Source: Neobacillus muris
GTDB taxonomy: Bacteria > Bacillota > Bacilli > Bacillales > Cytobacillaceae
Assembly: GCF_943193175.1 (NCBI RefSeq)
Contig: NZ_CALPDF010000004.1
Coordinates: 1-64,000 of the forward strand
Reading direction: 5' to 3'
Length of the DNA: 64,000 bases
Positions 8,029-17,199 of this stretch are shown in pieces; the stretch's first letter is position 1, and each line of letters starts with the position of its first letter. The translations under genes and the position numbers were made by a program. The notes beneath the pieces were generated by a model, which saw only the letters and a list, made by a program, of their open reading frames with translations, did not search any database and had not been told where the DNA came from.

Positions 8029-10554
8029 TTGTCCATTAAGAAAAAGCTCCCGCTTATTTTTTGCCTGATCGTTTTTTTTATATTAGTGGTAAACAATGCG
8101 ATTCATTATGTTCGATCCAAGAGTCAACTATTAAAATACAATAATCAAGAAATTTCCATCATCATCAAGGAAGTTTCCCTGGAAGTTGAGAATACCAGAA
8201 ATGGGGCACTTTTTGTTGAGGACATTCTTGCCAGGGACTTGCGAACGGCAGCAATTGCCGCTAAACAGTTTCTTCCGGCGGACTATCATGATGTCACAAA
8301 TGAACAACTGAAGCAGCTAGCAAAAGAAACAGGAGTTGCGCATATTACCTTGTTAGCAAAAACTGAGGATGACATCATAGGCGTCAAATCCTCCGACCCT
8401 GAGGAAATCAATATGGGAACAAAAGATTGGGGATACTGGTTTGATGCCTATCAACAGCTTTTCCAATTAACTCCCGTATCAGTTGGCGAGGGGTTGACCC
8501 TGCCCCATTATTGGTCCGGCCCGATTGAAGTGGCCTCTTCTAATCCTGACCATATAGATAAATGGGGTTATTACTATGATGGAACGACGAACTATATTAT
8601 TGACCCTTACTTTCGGGATAAAGTATTAGAGTATGAAAAAAAGTTCGGACCCATGAAGATTATCGAGGATTTTACAAGTCAACGTGAAATTCTCGAGCTA
8701 TCCGTTTTTAATCCACAAAAGTTTGGAAAGAAAAAAGAAGTCGTTCATCTAAACGGGAATACCTATACCCGGATTTCAGCAGAACCCATATGGTATGGCA
8801 CTTATAATTACACAAATAGTAATCAGGATGCAAGCTATATAGCCAAAGCAATCCAAACAAAAAAACAGCAAAGCTATATTGCTGACCTCAATAATAAAAG
8901 TGTCATGAAGACCTTTGTTCCGGTCTTCCCGGCCAATCAAGAACCCTATGTCATTGGCCTTGTGTATAACTATGGATTAATTAAACAGGAACTCGCCCAA
9001 GAATTAAAGGAGCATATTTTGCTTTCCATTGCCATTATGATCATCGTACTGATCATCAGCTTTGTGTTTTCTCAATCAATCACAAAGCCGATTGGATATA
9101 TTGTTGATCAGGTAAATGATATTGCTAAGGGCAATTTTGGAAAAAAACTAGTAGTTAAGCGAAAAGATGAATTAGGGCGGCTCGCTGATAACGTGAATGC
9201 ACTCTCTAGTGATTTACAAAATTATGTAAACGACATTGAGCAAAGCCGCAAGGTCATTGAATATCAAGCCTATCATGATTCACTGACCGGTCTGACGAAT
9301 CGAAGATTTTTCCATGAACGTTTGGATTCCATGATCAACGGTCGCACCCCCAAAAAAGAACGGCTATCGATTATTTTTATTGACATCGATCGGTTTAAGC
9401 AGGTCAATGATACTTTTGGCCATAACAAAGGGGATGAAATCCTAAAAGTGATAGCAGACCGGCTGAGGGAATGTTTCCCTGATAGCAATCATCCGCTTAT
9501 CACTAGGCAGGGCGGCGATGAATTTCTGCTTTTATTCATCCAATATAGCTTAGAGGAAACAAAGGCAGCAGCCGAACAAATTATCAATAAATTACGGCAC
9601 CCCTACTGCATTGGCGGGAACGAGATTTTTCTAGGAGCGAGCTGCGGCATCAGTCTATATCCAGAACACAACCAAGACCTTGATACGCTTATCTCTTATG
9701 CCGACATGGCTATGTATGAGGCTAAGAAAGCAGGTGGAAACAGGGCGGTTGTCTATTCCAACCAACTATTAAAAGCGAATCTTAAAAGAACCCAAATCGA
9801 GTCACGATTAAGAAAGGCATTAGAATTTAAAAAATTGGAGGTATTCTTTCAGCCTCTCATGAATGCTGCCTCCCAATCCATATACGGGGCCGAAGCCTTA
9901 ATCAGGTGGAATGATGAGGAACTAGGGCTGGTATCTCCAGAAATATTTATTCCCATTGCGGAGGAGGCGGGCTTAATTCAGCCATTATGGCAGTTTGTGA
10001 TGAAGCAGGCCTGCCGCCAGGTAAGTCAATGGAATAAGGGCCTAACCCGTCCATTAACGGTTTCGGTCAATTTTTCGGCACGCCAATTCGAGGATGCAGG
10101 CCTTATGGTCCAGCAAGTAAAGGAGATTTTATCAGAATGCCAGCTTTCGCCGCATCAATTTGAAATAGAAATTACTGAAAGTATACTCATGAATTATTCA
10201 AAGGAGATCTTGGAATCATTGTCTACGTTTCAAGCTTTAGGGATTTCGATTTCAATTGACGATTTTGGAACCGGTTTTTCTTCTTTAAGTTATTTGAAAA
10301 ATCTCCCTATTTCTACTTTAAAGATTGATAAATCCTTTATACAGGATATACAAGAGAATTTGGCCAATTCAGAAATTGTGGAGGCGATCATTAATTTAGC
10401 AAAAAGTCTTCGTTTGAATGTGATTGCCGAAGGGGTAGAAAAGGAACATCAGAAAGAATTCCTGCTTTCAAAAAATTGCTGGCAAATGCAGGGGTATTTG
10501 TTTAGCAAGCCGCTAAACAAGGATGAATTTGAAGAGTTTTTAAAAAAAGGATAA
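8029..10554 (+). CDS. membrane GGDEF-EAL protein (c-di-GMP turnover)
   Basis: An 841-residue sensor with a membrane segment at about 5-25, an extracytoplasmic region of some 300 residues, a second membrane segment near 330-347, a HAMP domain, a GGDEF domain (GGDEF at about 495) and a C-terminal EAL domain (EAL at about 622). Both signatures are intact, as are the EAL metal-site motifs EITES, DDFGTG and AEGVE. The protein could therefore make and break cyclic di-GMP; no RxxD inhibitory site is seen just before GGDEF. The start TTG at 8029 is preferred because TTGGAGTG lies eight bases upstream; an earlier in-frame TTG at 7984 has no such site. The ligand is unknown. Confidence 0.88.
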   Translation: MSIKKKLPLIFCLIVFFILVVNNAIHYVRSKSQLLKYNNQEISIIIKEVSLEVENTRNGALFVEDILARDLRTAAIAAKQFLPADYHDVTNEQLKQLAKETGVAHITLLAKTEDDIIGVKSSDPEEINMGTKDWGYWFDAYQQLFQLTPVSVGEGLTLPHYWSGPIEVASSNPDHIDKWGYYYDGTTNYIIDPYFRDKVLEYEKKFGPMKIIEDFTSQREILELSVFNPQKFGKKKEVVHLNGNTYTRISAEPIWYGTYNYTNSNQDASYIAKAIQTKKQQSYIADLNNKSVMKTFVPVFPANQEPYVIGLVYNYGLIKQELAQELKEHILLSIAIMIIVLIISFVFSQSITKPIGYIVDQVNDIAKGNFGKKLVVKRKDELGRLADNVNALSSDLQNYVNDIEQSRKVIEYQAYHDSLTGLTNRRFFHERLDSMINGRTPKKERLSIIFIDIDRFKQVNDTFGHNKGDEILKVIADRLRECFPDSNHPLITRQGGDEFLLLFIQYSLEETKAAAEQIINKLRHPYCIGGNEIFLGASCGISLYPEHNQDLDTLISYADMAMYEAKKAGGNRAVVYSNQLLKANLKRTQIESRLRKALEFKKLEVFFQPLMNAASQSIYGAEALIRWNDEELGLVSPEIFIPIAEEAGLIQPLWQFVMKQACRQVSQWNKGLTRPLTVSVNFSARQFEDAGLMVQQVKEILSECQLSPHQFEIEITESILMNYSKEILESLSTFQALGISISIDDFGTGFSSLSYLKNLPISTLKIDKSFIQDIQENLANSEIVEAIINLAKSLRLNVIAEGVEKEHQKEFLLSKNCWQMQGYLFSKPLNKDEFEEFLKKG

Positions 10555-10584
10555 CCAGTTTAAGAAGCTGGTTATCCTTTTTTA
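10547..10584. terminator. bidirectional terminator (GGDEF-EAL / thrB)
   Basis: AAGGATAACCAG (10547-10558) and CTGGTTATCCTT (10568-10579) are perfect complements with A and T runs outside. The stop codon of the GGDEF-EAL gene lies inside the left arm. Confidence 0.9.
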
Positions 10585-10593
10585 GGCTGCTCA

Positions 10594-11505
10594 TTAGCCA
10601 ACGATGCTGTCTATTTTTACACAGCTCCCGTGTGGGGCTATATTTAGGTGCTTTACCATCATATCTGGAAATTCTTTTTGCAAGGATTGAGCGAGCTGCT
10701 TTCCGTTTCCCTTTTCCGTGAAGCAGATAATCGTTGGGCCGGCTCCGCTTAGTGCAGCTCCAAAAGCACCATTGTCCTTAGCTGCTTTTTCAATTTCCTG
10801 ATAGTTCCGTATAAGCGGTTTACGGTATGGCTGATGGAATAAATCGCTGCTCATCATCTTTCCAGCCGTTTCCCAATCTTGGCTGAGCAGAGCGGCAACA
10901 AGCAGATTGCCTGCTGCGGAAGCCTGAACCGCCTCTTCTCTTGAAAAGGACTTTGGCAGCACTTCGCGTGCATCCTTAGTAAACAGAACCTCGTTAGGGA
11001 TTACCACAGCCAAATCAAAGTTAAGATTGGCAAAGGAAAGCATATCGACTTCATTTTGCTGATAACAGCCAATCACGAGTCCACCCAGCAGGGAGGCGCC
11101 AACATTATCTGGATGCCCCTCCCACTCTGTTGCCAGCTGCAGTTTCTCCTGCTTGGATAACTCGAGTCTGCCAATGGCATCTGCCAGTTCAATTCCTGCA
11201 ATAATCGCAGAAGCACTCGAACCTAAACCACGAGCCAAAGGAATCTCACTGTCGATGGCTACCTTGCATGGCGGTAAAACTTTTCCATACCTTTTGGCAG
11301 TCGAAATGGCAACCTGTCCGATGAAATGCTTTTCATCAGCAGGAAATTCCTGCAATTCATCATTAAGGGCCGAAAACGCCCAGTGGCTGCTTTGTTCCAC
11401 CTCTAATGTCAAAAACAAATCCACCGCCAATCCCACCGAATCAAATCCAGGACCAAGATTGGCCGTGCTTGCCGGTACTTTTATGATAAAGCGATTATTT
11501 AGCGG
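10594..11505 (-). CDS. thrB: homoserine kinase
   Basis: A 303-residue GHMP kinase that phosphorylates homoserine with ATP, the fourth step from aspartate to threonine. The phosphate-binding motif [12 protein letters not shown] (91-102) and the N-terminal [14 protein letters not shown] are diagnostic. ATG 11505 is chosen because AGGGGAG lies nine bases upstream; it overlaps the end of thrC by 11 bases, implying translational coupling. An upstream in-frame ATG at 11553 lies deep in thrC and is less likely. It is the last gene of hom-thrC-thrB and is followed by a terminator. Confidence 0.96.
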   Translation of the reverse strand, partial: PLNNRFIIKVPASTANLGPGFDSVGLAVDLFLTLEVEQSSHWAFSALNDELQEFPADEKHFIGQVAISTAKRYGKVLPPCKVAIDSEIPLARGLGSSASAIIAGIELADAIGRLELSKQEKLQLATEWEGHPDNVGASLLGGLVIGCYQQNEVDMLSFANLNFDLAVVIPNEVLFTKDAREVLPKSFSREEAVQASAAGNLLVAALLSQDWETAGKMMSSDLFHQPYRKPLIRNYQEIEKAAKDNGAFGAALSGAGPTIICFTEKGNGKQLAQSLQKEFPDMMVKHLNIAPHGSCVKIDSIVG

Positions 11506-12568
11506 CATGGAGCATGACTCCCCTAATATGATCCGCAACAGCCCCTTCATCATTCGGCAATTGGACGGGCTTAACCAAACTGCTTTGGATCGCTGTATCT
11601 GGATCTTTTAGGCCATTGCCAGTGAGAACAGCCACAATTTTTGTTCCTTTTTTGATTTTTCCATTTTGAAGGGCTTTATACACTCCAGCAATCGAGGCAC
11701 AAGAAGCCGGTTCGGCAAAAACACCTTCAGACGAAGCCAGTTTTTTATAGGCAGCAACAATTTCCTCATCAGTGAGTTCATCAAATTGCCCATTCGATTC
11801 CTCGACGGCAGCTACTGCCAAATTCCAGCTTGCCGGATTGCCAATTCGGATCGCTGTCGCAATCGTTTCTGGATTCTCAAATACTCGCTTATGGACAAGG
11901 GCGGCAGCACCGGCAGCTTCAAAGCCAAACATTCTTGGCAATCCTGTCCCTAATTTATCTGCATACTCTTTAAACCCTTTCCAATAGGCACTGATATTCC
12001 CTGCATTTCCAACCGGAATGGCCAAGACCTCCGGTGCTTCGCCTAATTGGTCACATACTTCGAACGCAGCCGTTTTTTGCCCTTCAAGCCGGAAGGGATT
12101 GACTGAATTGACAAGGGTAATTGGCTCCGTTTCACTGATATTACGGACCATTTGTAACGCTTGGTCGAAATTGCCCTCAATGGAGATGATTTCTGCACCA
12201 TACATCATCGCCTGAGCCAGCTTTCCTAGAGCAATTTTTCCTTCTGGAATCACGATGATGCATTTTATGCCGGCACGCGCGGCATAGGCGGCGGCGGAAG
12301 CTGACGTATTTCCGGTCGAAGCGCAAATGACCGTTTTACTTCCTTCTTCTATGGCTTTTGCCACAGCCATGACCATCCCGCGGTCCTTAAAGGAACCCGT
12401 TGGATTGGCTCCTTCAACTTTCACATATAGTTCAACATCCCACTCCTTGGAAAGCTGTTCCAGCTTGATTAATGGAGTGTTTCCTTCATTTAAAGTTAAT
12501 TTAGGAGTTTCTTGATTGATTGGTAAATACTCTTTATATGCTTCTAATAATCCTGGCCATCTTTTCAT
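11495..12568 (-). CDS. thrC: threonine synthase
   Basis: A 357-residue PLP enzyme converting O-phosphohomoserine to threonine. The lysine that binds PLP is in GSFKDRGM (Lys61), and the glycine/serine phosphate-binding loop ([11 protein letters not shown]) follows at about 84. Its length matches the short Bacillus-type enzymes. Its ATG overlaps the hom stop as ATGA (12565-12568) and its end overlaps the start of thrB, so all three genes form one tightly coupled operon. Confidence 0.97.
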   Translation of the reverse strand: MKRWPGLLEAYKEYLPINQETPKLTLNEGNTPLIKLEQLSKEWDVELYVKVEGANPTGSFKDRGMVMAVAKAIEEGSKTVICASTGNTSASAAAYAARAGIKCIIVIPEGKIALGKLAQAMMYGAEIISIEGNFDQALQMVRNISETEPITLVNSVNPFRLEGQKTAAFEVCDQLGEAPEVLAIPVGNAGNISAYWKGFKEYADKLGTGLPRMFGFEAAGAAALVHKRVFENPETIATAIRIGNPASWNLAVAAVEESNGQFDELTDEEIVAAYKKLASSEGVFAEPASCASIAGVYKALQNGKIKKGTKIVAVLTGNGLKDPDTAIQSSLVKPVQLPNDEGAVADHIRGVMLHAAK

Positions 12569-13857
12569 GATTTTCTCACAACCCTATACGCACTTTTTAC
12601 TTCCTTCACTGCTGATAAATCATATAATTCTTGGATAATTCGATCATAACTTGTCAATGACGCTTCATGGGTGACTAATACAATTTCCGATGTTTCATTT
12701 TTCTTAATCGGCAGCTGTAAAATCTTTTCAAAGCTGACTCCATTCTTAGCAAAAATACTGGTAATATCAGCAAACACACCAATTTCATCCTGAACATGGA
12801 TCCGAAGAAAATACTTGGAGTATTTTTCGCCATCGCCTTTTAGCTGTTTTGGAAATTGGGGTGTAACCGCACTCTTGCCGTTTACACCAAGCCGTAAATT
12901 TTTTATGACAGCGGCAAGGTCCGAAACAACCGAAGTGGCAGTCGGGAGGCTGCCGGCGCCGGGGCCGTAGAACATGGTCTCGCCAACGGCTTCCCCATAT
13001 ACATAAACGGCATTATACTCATTTTGCACAGAGGCAAGCGGATGGCTATTCGATAAGAATGTCGGTGCCACGCTTACTTCTACTTTATCCCCATCCCGAT
13101 GCGCATAGCCGATCAGTTTCATGGTATAATCCAACTGTTTTCCATAATTGATGTCTTCTTCGGACACATTCGAAATGCCAGTCACTAGCACATCTTCTAA
13201 ATCAATATGCATTGAAAAGCCTAAAGTGGCTAAAATGGCCATCTTCCTGGCTGCATCGAGACCTTCCACATCTGCCGTTGGGTCAGACTCAGCAAAGCCC
13301 AGCTCCTGCGCTTCCTTCAGAACTTCCTCATAGGACCGGCCCTCATTCGTCATTTTGGTTAAAATATAGTTGGTTGTTCCGTTAACAATACCCATCATTT
13401 GGGTAATTCGGTCTGAGGCAAGTCCATCTACTAAACTCCTTAAAATCGGAATTCCTCCAGCCACACTGGCTTCATAAAATAAATCACAGCCATATTCTGA
13501 AGCGACAGTCAATAGCTCGGATCCATGCAAAGCCATCAAATCCTTATTTGCTGTTACAACATGCTTGCCTTGACGAAGGGCAGTTATCAGATAATCTTTT
13601 GTATCTTCAACGCCGCCCATTACCTCAATGATGACGTCAATCTCCTCGTCAAAAAGGATTTCATCAGCGTTGTCCGTCAACGATTCAGTTTCAAGGCTAA
13701 TCGGTCTTAGTTTATTCAAATCCCGCACAAGGATTTTTTTGATCACCACCGGACAGCCCACTTGATGCATTAATTTATCCTGATTTCTCTTGATGATTTG
13801 CACGACACCAGAACCAACGGTGCCCATACCCAATAACCCAATCGAGATTGCTTTCAC
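12565..13857 (-). CDS. hom: homoserine dehydrogenase with ACT domain
   Basis: A 430-residue enzyme reducing aspartate semialdehyde to homoserine. Domains: N-terminal Rossmann fold with [11 protein letters not shown] (8-18), the catalytic domain (GGIPILRS and [10 protein letters not shown] region, residues about 155-190), and a C-terminal ACT domain from about 350, the usual site of feedback inhibition by threonine. ATG follows GGAGGGGAAGT. It is first in the thr operon; its promoter is only about 50 bases upstream, too close for a T-box leader. Confidence 0.97.
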   Translation of the reverse strand: MKAISIGLLGMGTVGSGVVQIIKRNQDKLMHQVGCPVVIKKILVRDLNKLRPISLETESLTDNADEILFDEEIDVIIEVMGGVEDTKDYLITALRQGKHVVTANKDLMALHGSELLTVASEYGCDLFYEASVAGGIPILRSLVDGLASDRITQMMGIVNGTTNYILTKMTNEGRSYEEVLKEAQELGFAESDPTADVEGLDAARKMAILATLGFSMHIDLEDVLVTGISNVSEEDINYGKQLDYTMKLIGYAHRDGDKVEVSVAPTFLSNSHPLASVQNEYNAVYVYGEAVGETMFYGPGAGSLPTATSVVSDLAAVIKNLRLGVNGKSAVTPQFPKQLKGDGEKYSKYFLRIHVQDEIGVFADITSIFAKNGVSFEKILQLPIKKNETSEIVLVTHEASLTSYDRIIQELYDLSAVKEVKSAYRVVRKS

Positions 13858-13915
13858 ATACTTCCCCTCCTGTCGATGTCCTCACAGGGTAAACATTTGT
13901 ATTTGTATTGTAGAC

Positions 13916-13944
13916 ATTATATGACTCTCTTCGTTTTTTTACAA
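13916..13944 (-). promoter_or_regulatory. promoter of hom-thrC-thrB
   Basis: On the minus strand TTGTAA (13939-13944), a 17-base spacer and TATAAT (13916-13921) lie about 58 bases before the hom ATG. Confidence 0.7.
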
Positions 13945-14056
13945 TAGAAAAATTTTTCAGTCTTCTAAATTGTAAACGTTTAACCCTGCGTCACTCAAGG
14001 AATTTTTTATAAATAAAAAATTTTTGATAAAGACAGAAAATAAGCAATATAAGAAT

Positions 14057-14085
14057 GGCCGGAACAAATTTCTCTGGTTCCAGCC
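14057..14085 (-). terminator. possible terminator after HAD gene
   Basis: GGCTGGAAC and GTTCCGGCC (minus strand) can form a nine-pair stem with one G-U pair just after the HAD stop. The following T tract is weak, so it may only be partly effective. Confidence 0.45.
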
Positions 14086-14092
14086 AATAGGT

Positions 14093-15232
14093 TTATACAA
14101 TATCCTTTAAATGAATAACAGAATCCAAAATAAAATCCGCCTGATGCTCTTCAAATTCCTTCCTGGCCGCCTTTCCAGAAAGACCGGTTAACACAGCAGC
14201 AAATTTTGCTCCCAAGCTTCTGGCAGCCAGCAGGTCTGCCAATGAATCACCGACAATCAACACCTGTTCGGCCCCTGCCATTGGCAATGACAGACTTACA
14301 CATTCTTCTGCAGATATTGCCTTTTTATGAATAGCCATGATGTATGTAAATGGATGCGGTTTGGACAGGGACATTTTTTCAGCCAGACAGTTTTCTGCTG
14401 CCAATACATCATCTGCCGTTACTATTCGCTTCACATCAAAATATTTCAACCAATCTAAATGCCTGAACGGCTGAATCGTCTCCAATTCTGGGCGCCCCGT
14501 GCCAATACCTATTTGGTACTGGGCATGAACAAGATATTGAAACAGATCAGCTATTTCACTCTGGGGGGCCAAAGTAGTTTCGTTTGCTAAAAATCCCTGT
14601 TTCCCTGTTTGGACAGAAGGCCTTCCGGTAGAAGCCAGAACATGCTCATCCCCCACATACCATTCCTGGCAGACATGCTCACAGACTGACCAAAGTTCCC
14701 CCTTGCTGAAAGCATGGGTCTTCATCCCGAGTTTCTCATTCGCCAGCTCGTTTAAGTACTCCAGCATTTCTTGTTTTACGGCAGATGACCCTTGGAAGTC
14801 TTTTCTAAAAGTTGAAAAATCCATTTTGACAGGATAATTGTTCAATATCCTCCCAATGTCTAATAGTGTTTCTCGAGTAATCGGGGTTTGCAGCCATTGG
14901 CTGATTCTTTCATTTTCCACGTCTTTTATTTGTGCTAATAAATGGATTAGCTGGTGGCTGAAAACTAAATAAATCATATCCCAGTTGGCATTTAGGCCGC
15001 GTGATTTTTGAAACTTAAGAATGCGGTCCTCCTCAAATACCCGATTTCTTATTTGCTTGATTTCAAATTCAGAATAATCCGGTTTGAATAATTCGGGTGA
15101 AAGGCCTAAATAGTTATAACTAATCAACATCTCCCAGACGGACAAAGCCGAAGCATCAAAATAATGCTCCTCACTTAACAAGACTCCATCCACATCAAAT
15201 AAAATCGTTTTAACCAATGATGACAACCTCAT
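14093..15232 (-). CDS. HAD superfamily hydrolase, large
   Basis: A 379-residue protein with HAD motif I DVDGVL at about 14-19 and motif IV GDSLADLLAA near the C-terminus (about 332-341). Between them is a long insert (roughly residues 40-235), well over the usual cap size. It is most likely a phosphatase, but the substrate is not recognisable. The C-terminal part (IGTGRPELET, KPHPFTYIMA) resembles phosphoglycolate phosphatase-type HADs. ATG at 15232 has a poor ribosome binding site. A TTG at 15217, preceded by TGAGG, is an equally good start and would leave motif I nine residues from the N-terminus. It is probably monocistronic. Confidence 0.78.
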   Translation of the reverse strand: MRLSSLVKTILFDVDGVLLSEEHYFDASALSVWEMLISYNYLGLSPELFKPDYSEFEIKQIRNRVFEEDRILKFQKSRGLNANWDMIYLVFSHQLIHLLAQIKDVENERISQWLQTPITRETLLDIGRILNNYPVKMDFSTFRKDFQGSSAVKQEMLEYLNELANEKLGMKTHAFSKGELWSVCEHVCQEWYVGDEHVLASTGRPSVQTGKQGFLANETTLAPQSEIADLFQYLVHAQYQIGIGTGRPELETIQPFRHLDWLKYFDVKRIVTADDVLAAENCLAEKMSLSKPHPFTYIMAIHKKAISAEECVSLSLPMAGAEQVLIVGDSLADLLAARSLGAKFAAVLTGLSGKAARKEFEEHQADFILDSVIHLKDIV

Positions 15233-15306
15233 TTCCGTACCACTTTTGTACGTTATCGTAACATATCAAACGTTAGGATAGGAAGGATATTTTCCCGATT
15301 GAACAT

Positions 15307-15348
15307 AAAAAAGCGGAAAATTCCAATCAGGAATCTCCCGCTTTTTTC
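15307..15348. terminator. bidirectional terminator
   Basis: A long inverted repeat, AAAAAAGCGG...CCGCTTTTTT, with inner GGAAAATTCC/GGAAT pairing, lies just downstream of the LysM hydrolase gene (minus strand). It is preceded by A and followed by T runs. Confidence 0.8.
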
Positions 15349-15378
15349 ATATAAACCTTTTATTTGGAGATAATAAAA

Positions 15379-15972
15379 TTATCTTGCGAAAACATGATTG
15401 CCAATTCTGACTGTCACTTGGCGTGATAGGATCCATGAGCTTGTCGAGATTTTCGGATTATAGAAAAATAGTGAACCATTTCCTTTACCCATTAGCGCTA
15501 TAGCTTCATTAACGGCTTTTTTAGATTCAGCATCTGCAGGCTGATTAATCTGGCCATTGGCAACAGGCGTAAAGGCATAATATCCATTAGAAATTTGATA
15601 AATCACTTCACGGACAGTATTGGGGAAATCAGGACTCTTTACCCGGTTTAAAATAACCGCCGCAACGGCTACTTTCCCTGCATAAGGTTCCCCGACTGCT
15701 TCAGCCCGGACAAGACGTGCCATAAGGTCTTCATCTGCTGCTGAAATAGGTGAGTTTGGCAGTGTAATAGTTTGCCCTGCAATAAGGGGTTTATTGTTAT
15801 TTGCATTCATTAAGCTATTAATGGGGATACCGAATCCTTTTGCTATTTTCCAATAGGTTTCACCATATTGTACGGTATGGGCTGTTGCAGCCTCTGTTTG
15901 ATTGGTTAAAGTAAATGCTGAAATAGAAATCATTAGTCCAGCGGCTACTATTAGTTTTTTTAATTTGTTCAT
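15379..15972 (-). CDS. LysM + SleB/CwlJ-type cell-wall hydrolase (YkvT-like)
   Basis: A 197-residue exported protein. It has a signal peptide (positive MNKLKK, hydrophobic core, cleavage near TEAA, residue 28), one LysM peptidoglycan-binding motif (about 32-74) and a Hydrolase_2 domain (about 82-197) as in the spore-cortex enzymes SleB and CwlJ. Glu91 in the RAEAVGEP motif is the likely catalytic acid. This domain order matches B. subtilis YkvT, whose role is not well defined. It cleaves, or is predicted to cleave, peptidoglycan or cortex muramic-lactam material. ATG follows TAGGAGGTTCTATAC, a strong site. Confidence 0.88.
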   Translation of the reverse strand: MNKLKKLIVAAGLMISISAFTLTNQTEAATAHTVQYGETYWKIAKGFGIPINSLMNANNNKPLIAGQTITLPNSPISAADEDLMARLVRAEAVGEPYAGKVAVAAVILNRVKSPDFPNTVREVIYQISNGYYAFTPVANGQINQPADAESKKAVNEAIALMGKGNGSLFFYNPKISTSSWILSRQVTVRIGNHVFAR

Positions 15973-16345
15973 GTATAGAACCTCCTAGTAGTCGTTTTGT
16001 TTGACAACTATAAGGCTATCAAATGTAATCTCTCTATTCATGGGACAAAATTTGCCAGATTGCTATAATCCTTGCTGGCAAACTATTAAAACCGAATCAG
16101 TAAAATTTATCCATTCTGAAATCAGCATCAAATCTATCCATTATTGGAAAAACCATGTTGTTCTTTTACAAAAAGTTTCAATAGTGTAACACGGTTTGAC
16201 CTGAGCCAATAAGACTGCAAATGATGGGAGAGAACAAGTCATCAAGACAGTTTTCACGAAATTGACAACAAATCCCCCAAATCCGGCAGGAATATCGCAA
16301 AATAAATGGGTAAAATATATATGTACAATAAAGGAGGCTATTAAA
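15973..16345. promoter_or_regulatory. non-coding region between LysM hydrolase and dps
   Basis: These 373 bases separate two divergent genes. Apart from the inverted repeat at 16051-16082 (listed separately) no gene is convincing. A possible sigma-A-like TTGACC lies near 16196, but no good -10 with correct spacing for dps is obvious, nor a clear PerR or SigB site. Confidence 0.4.
16051..16082. promoter_or_regulatory. operator-like inverted repeat around a TATAAT
   Basis: TTTGCCAG (16051-16058) and CTGGCAAA (16075-16082) are perfect complements separated by 16 bases that contain TATAAT (16064-16069). It could be an operator over a plus-strand -10, or the site of a regulator of the divergent LysM hydrolase gene. 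The binding protein is unknown. Confidence 0.4.
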
Positions 16346-16792
16346 ATGAACACTCAGTTAGTGAATGTACTTAACAAGCAAATCGCAAACTGGTCGGTGC
16401 TGTATATTAAGTTACATAACTATCACTGGTATGTGAAGGGCGATCAATTCTTCACTTTACATGCAAAATTTGAAGAACTTTATAACGAAGCAGGCCTGCA
16501 CGTAGACGAATTGGCGGAGCGCCTGCTGGCTGTTGGCGGACAGCCTGTAGCCACAATGAAAGCATGTTTGGAACTTTCCTCTATTGAAGAAGCTGCCGGT
16601 ACTGAAACAGCGCAGGAAATGGTGCAGTCCGTTGTTAATGACTTCTCCCTTATCATTGGTGAACTGAAAGAAGGAATGAGCTTTACTGATGAAATCAATG
16701 ATGAAACAACTGGGGATATGCTTTTGGCCATCCATTCTGCTTTAGAAAAGCATGTTTGGATGCTAAAAGCCTTTCTGGGAAAAACAGTTTAA
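16346..16792 (+). CDS. Dps/MrgA family ferritin-like protein
   Basis: A 148-residue miniferritin that forms dodecamers, oxidises and stores iron and protects DNA from peroxide. The intersubunit ferroxidase residues His27, His39, Asp54 and Glu58 are present with exactly the spacing of other Dps proteins (12, 15, 4). ATG 16346 is chosen because AAGGAGG (16331-16337) lies eight bases upstream; the open frame extends further upstream but only as non-family sequence. It is a single gene with a strong terminator. A role in oxidative stress is expected from the family. Confidence 0.93.
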   Translation: MNTQLVNVLNKQIANWSVLYIKLHNYHWYVKGDQFFTLHAKFEELYNEAGLHVDELAERLLAVGGQPVATMKACLELSSIEEAAGTETAQEMVQSVVNDFSLIIGELKEGMSFTDEINDETTGDMLLAIHSALEKHVWMLKAFLGKTV

Positions 16793-16798
16793 ATTCCT

Positions 16799-16831
16799 AA
16801 GTCCAACGAACTTCAACGTTGGACTTTTTTT
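16799..16831 (+). terminator. terminator after dps-like gene
   Basis: AAGTCCAACG (16799-16808) and CGTTGGACTT (16817-16826) pair perfectly, followed by a T run. Confidence 0.9.
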
Positions 16832-16895
16832 ATTGATATGATTACAATATTCCCAAACAGATCGGTCCATTGAATGAAAGAAATTAGGAGGAGCA

Positions 16896-17141
16896 ATGTC
16901 TAAACCTGAAGTTATAGTTTATAGCAGCACGGGCTGCACCTACTGTGAACAAGTAAAAGCCTACTTAAAGGGGCATGGGGTAGGATTTGAGGAGCGGAAT
17001 GTGTCCTTAAATAAGGATGATCTCAGCTACTTAAAGGAACGGAAAATTTGTGCGACACCTGCTACATTTATCAACGGCTCCTTGGTTCTAGGCTTTCAAG
17101 AAAAAAAGCTAAATAGGCTGCTCGAAATCTCCGAAAATTAG
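16896..17141 (+). CDS. glutaredoxin-like protein (CxxC)
   Basis: An 81-residue thioredoxin-fold protein with active site CTYC (Cys14-Cys17) and the conserved cis-proline Thr54-Pro55 (ATPATF). Small Firmicute glutaredoxins of this type probably work with bacillithiol or thioredoxin reductase, as bacilli lack glutathione; that is family knowledge. ATG follows TAGGAGGAGCA. It is flanked by terminators on both sides, so it is transcribed alone. The partner is unknown. Confidence 0.88.
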   Translation: MSKPEVIVYSSTGCTYCEQVKAYLKGHGVGFEERNVSLNKDDLSYLKERKICATPATFINGSLVLGFQEKKLNRLLEISEN

Positions 17142-17156
17142 CAGCGTAGCGTATGT

Positions 17157-17192
17157 AAAAAGGCTGAGCCAGCAGTTTGGTTCAGCCTTTTT
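17157..17192. terminator. bidirectional terminator
   Basis: AAAAAGGCTGAGCC pairs (one G-U) with GGTTCAGCCTTTTT. It lies between the convergent glutaredoxin and UbiB-like genes. Confidence 0.85.
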
Positions 17193-17199
17193 ACATTAT

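Noticed and set aside
13858-14092. T-box leader for the threonine operon
   Set aside because: The promoter at 13916-13944 leaves a leader of only about 50 bases and no T-box or specifier hairpin is seen.
16262-16345. N-terminal extension of the Dps-like protein
   Set aside because: The extension has no family similarity, and the strong AAGGAGG at 16331 points to ATG 16346.
16190-16345. SigB or PerR control site for dps
   Set aside because: No GTTT/GGGTAT pair with correct spacing and no PerR-type palindrome could be found by eye.
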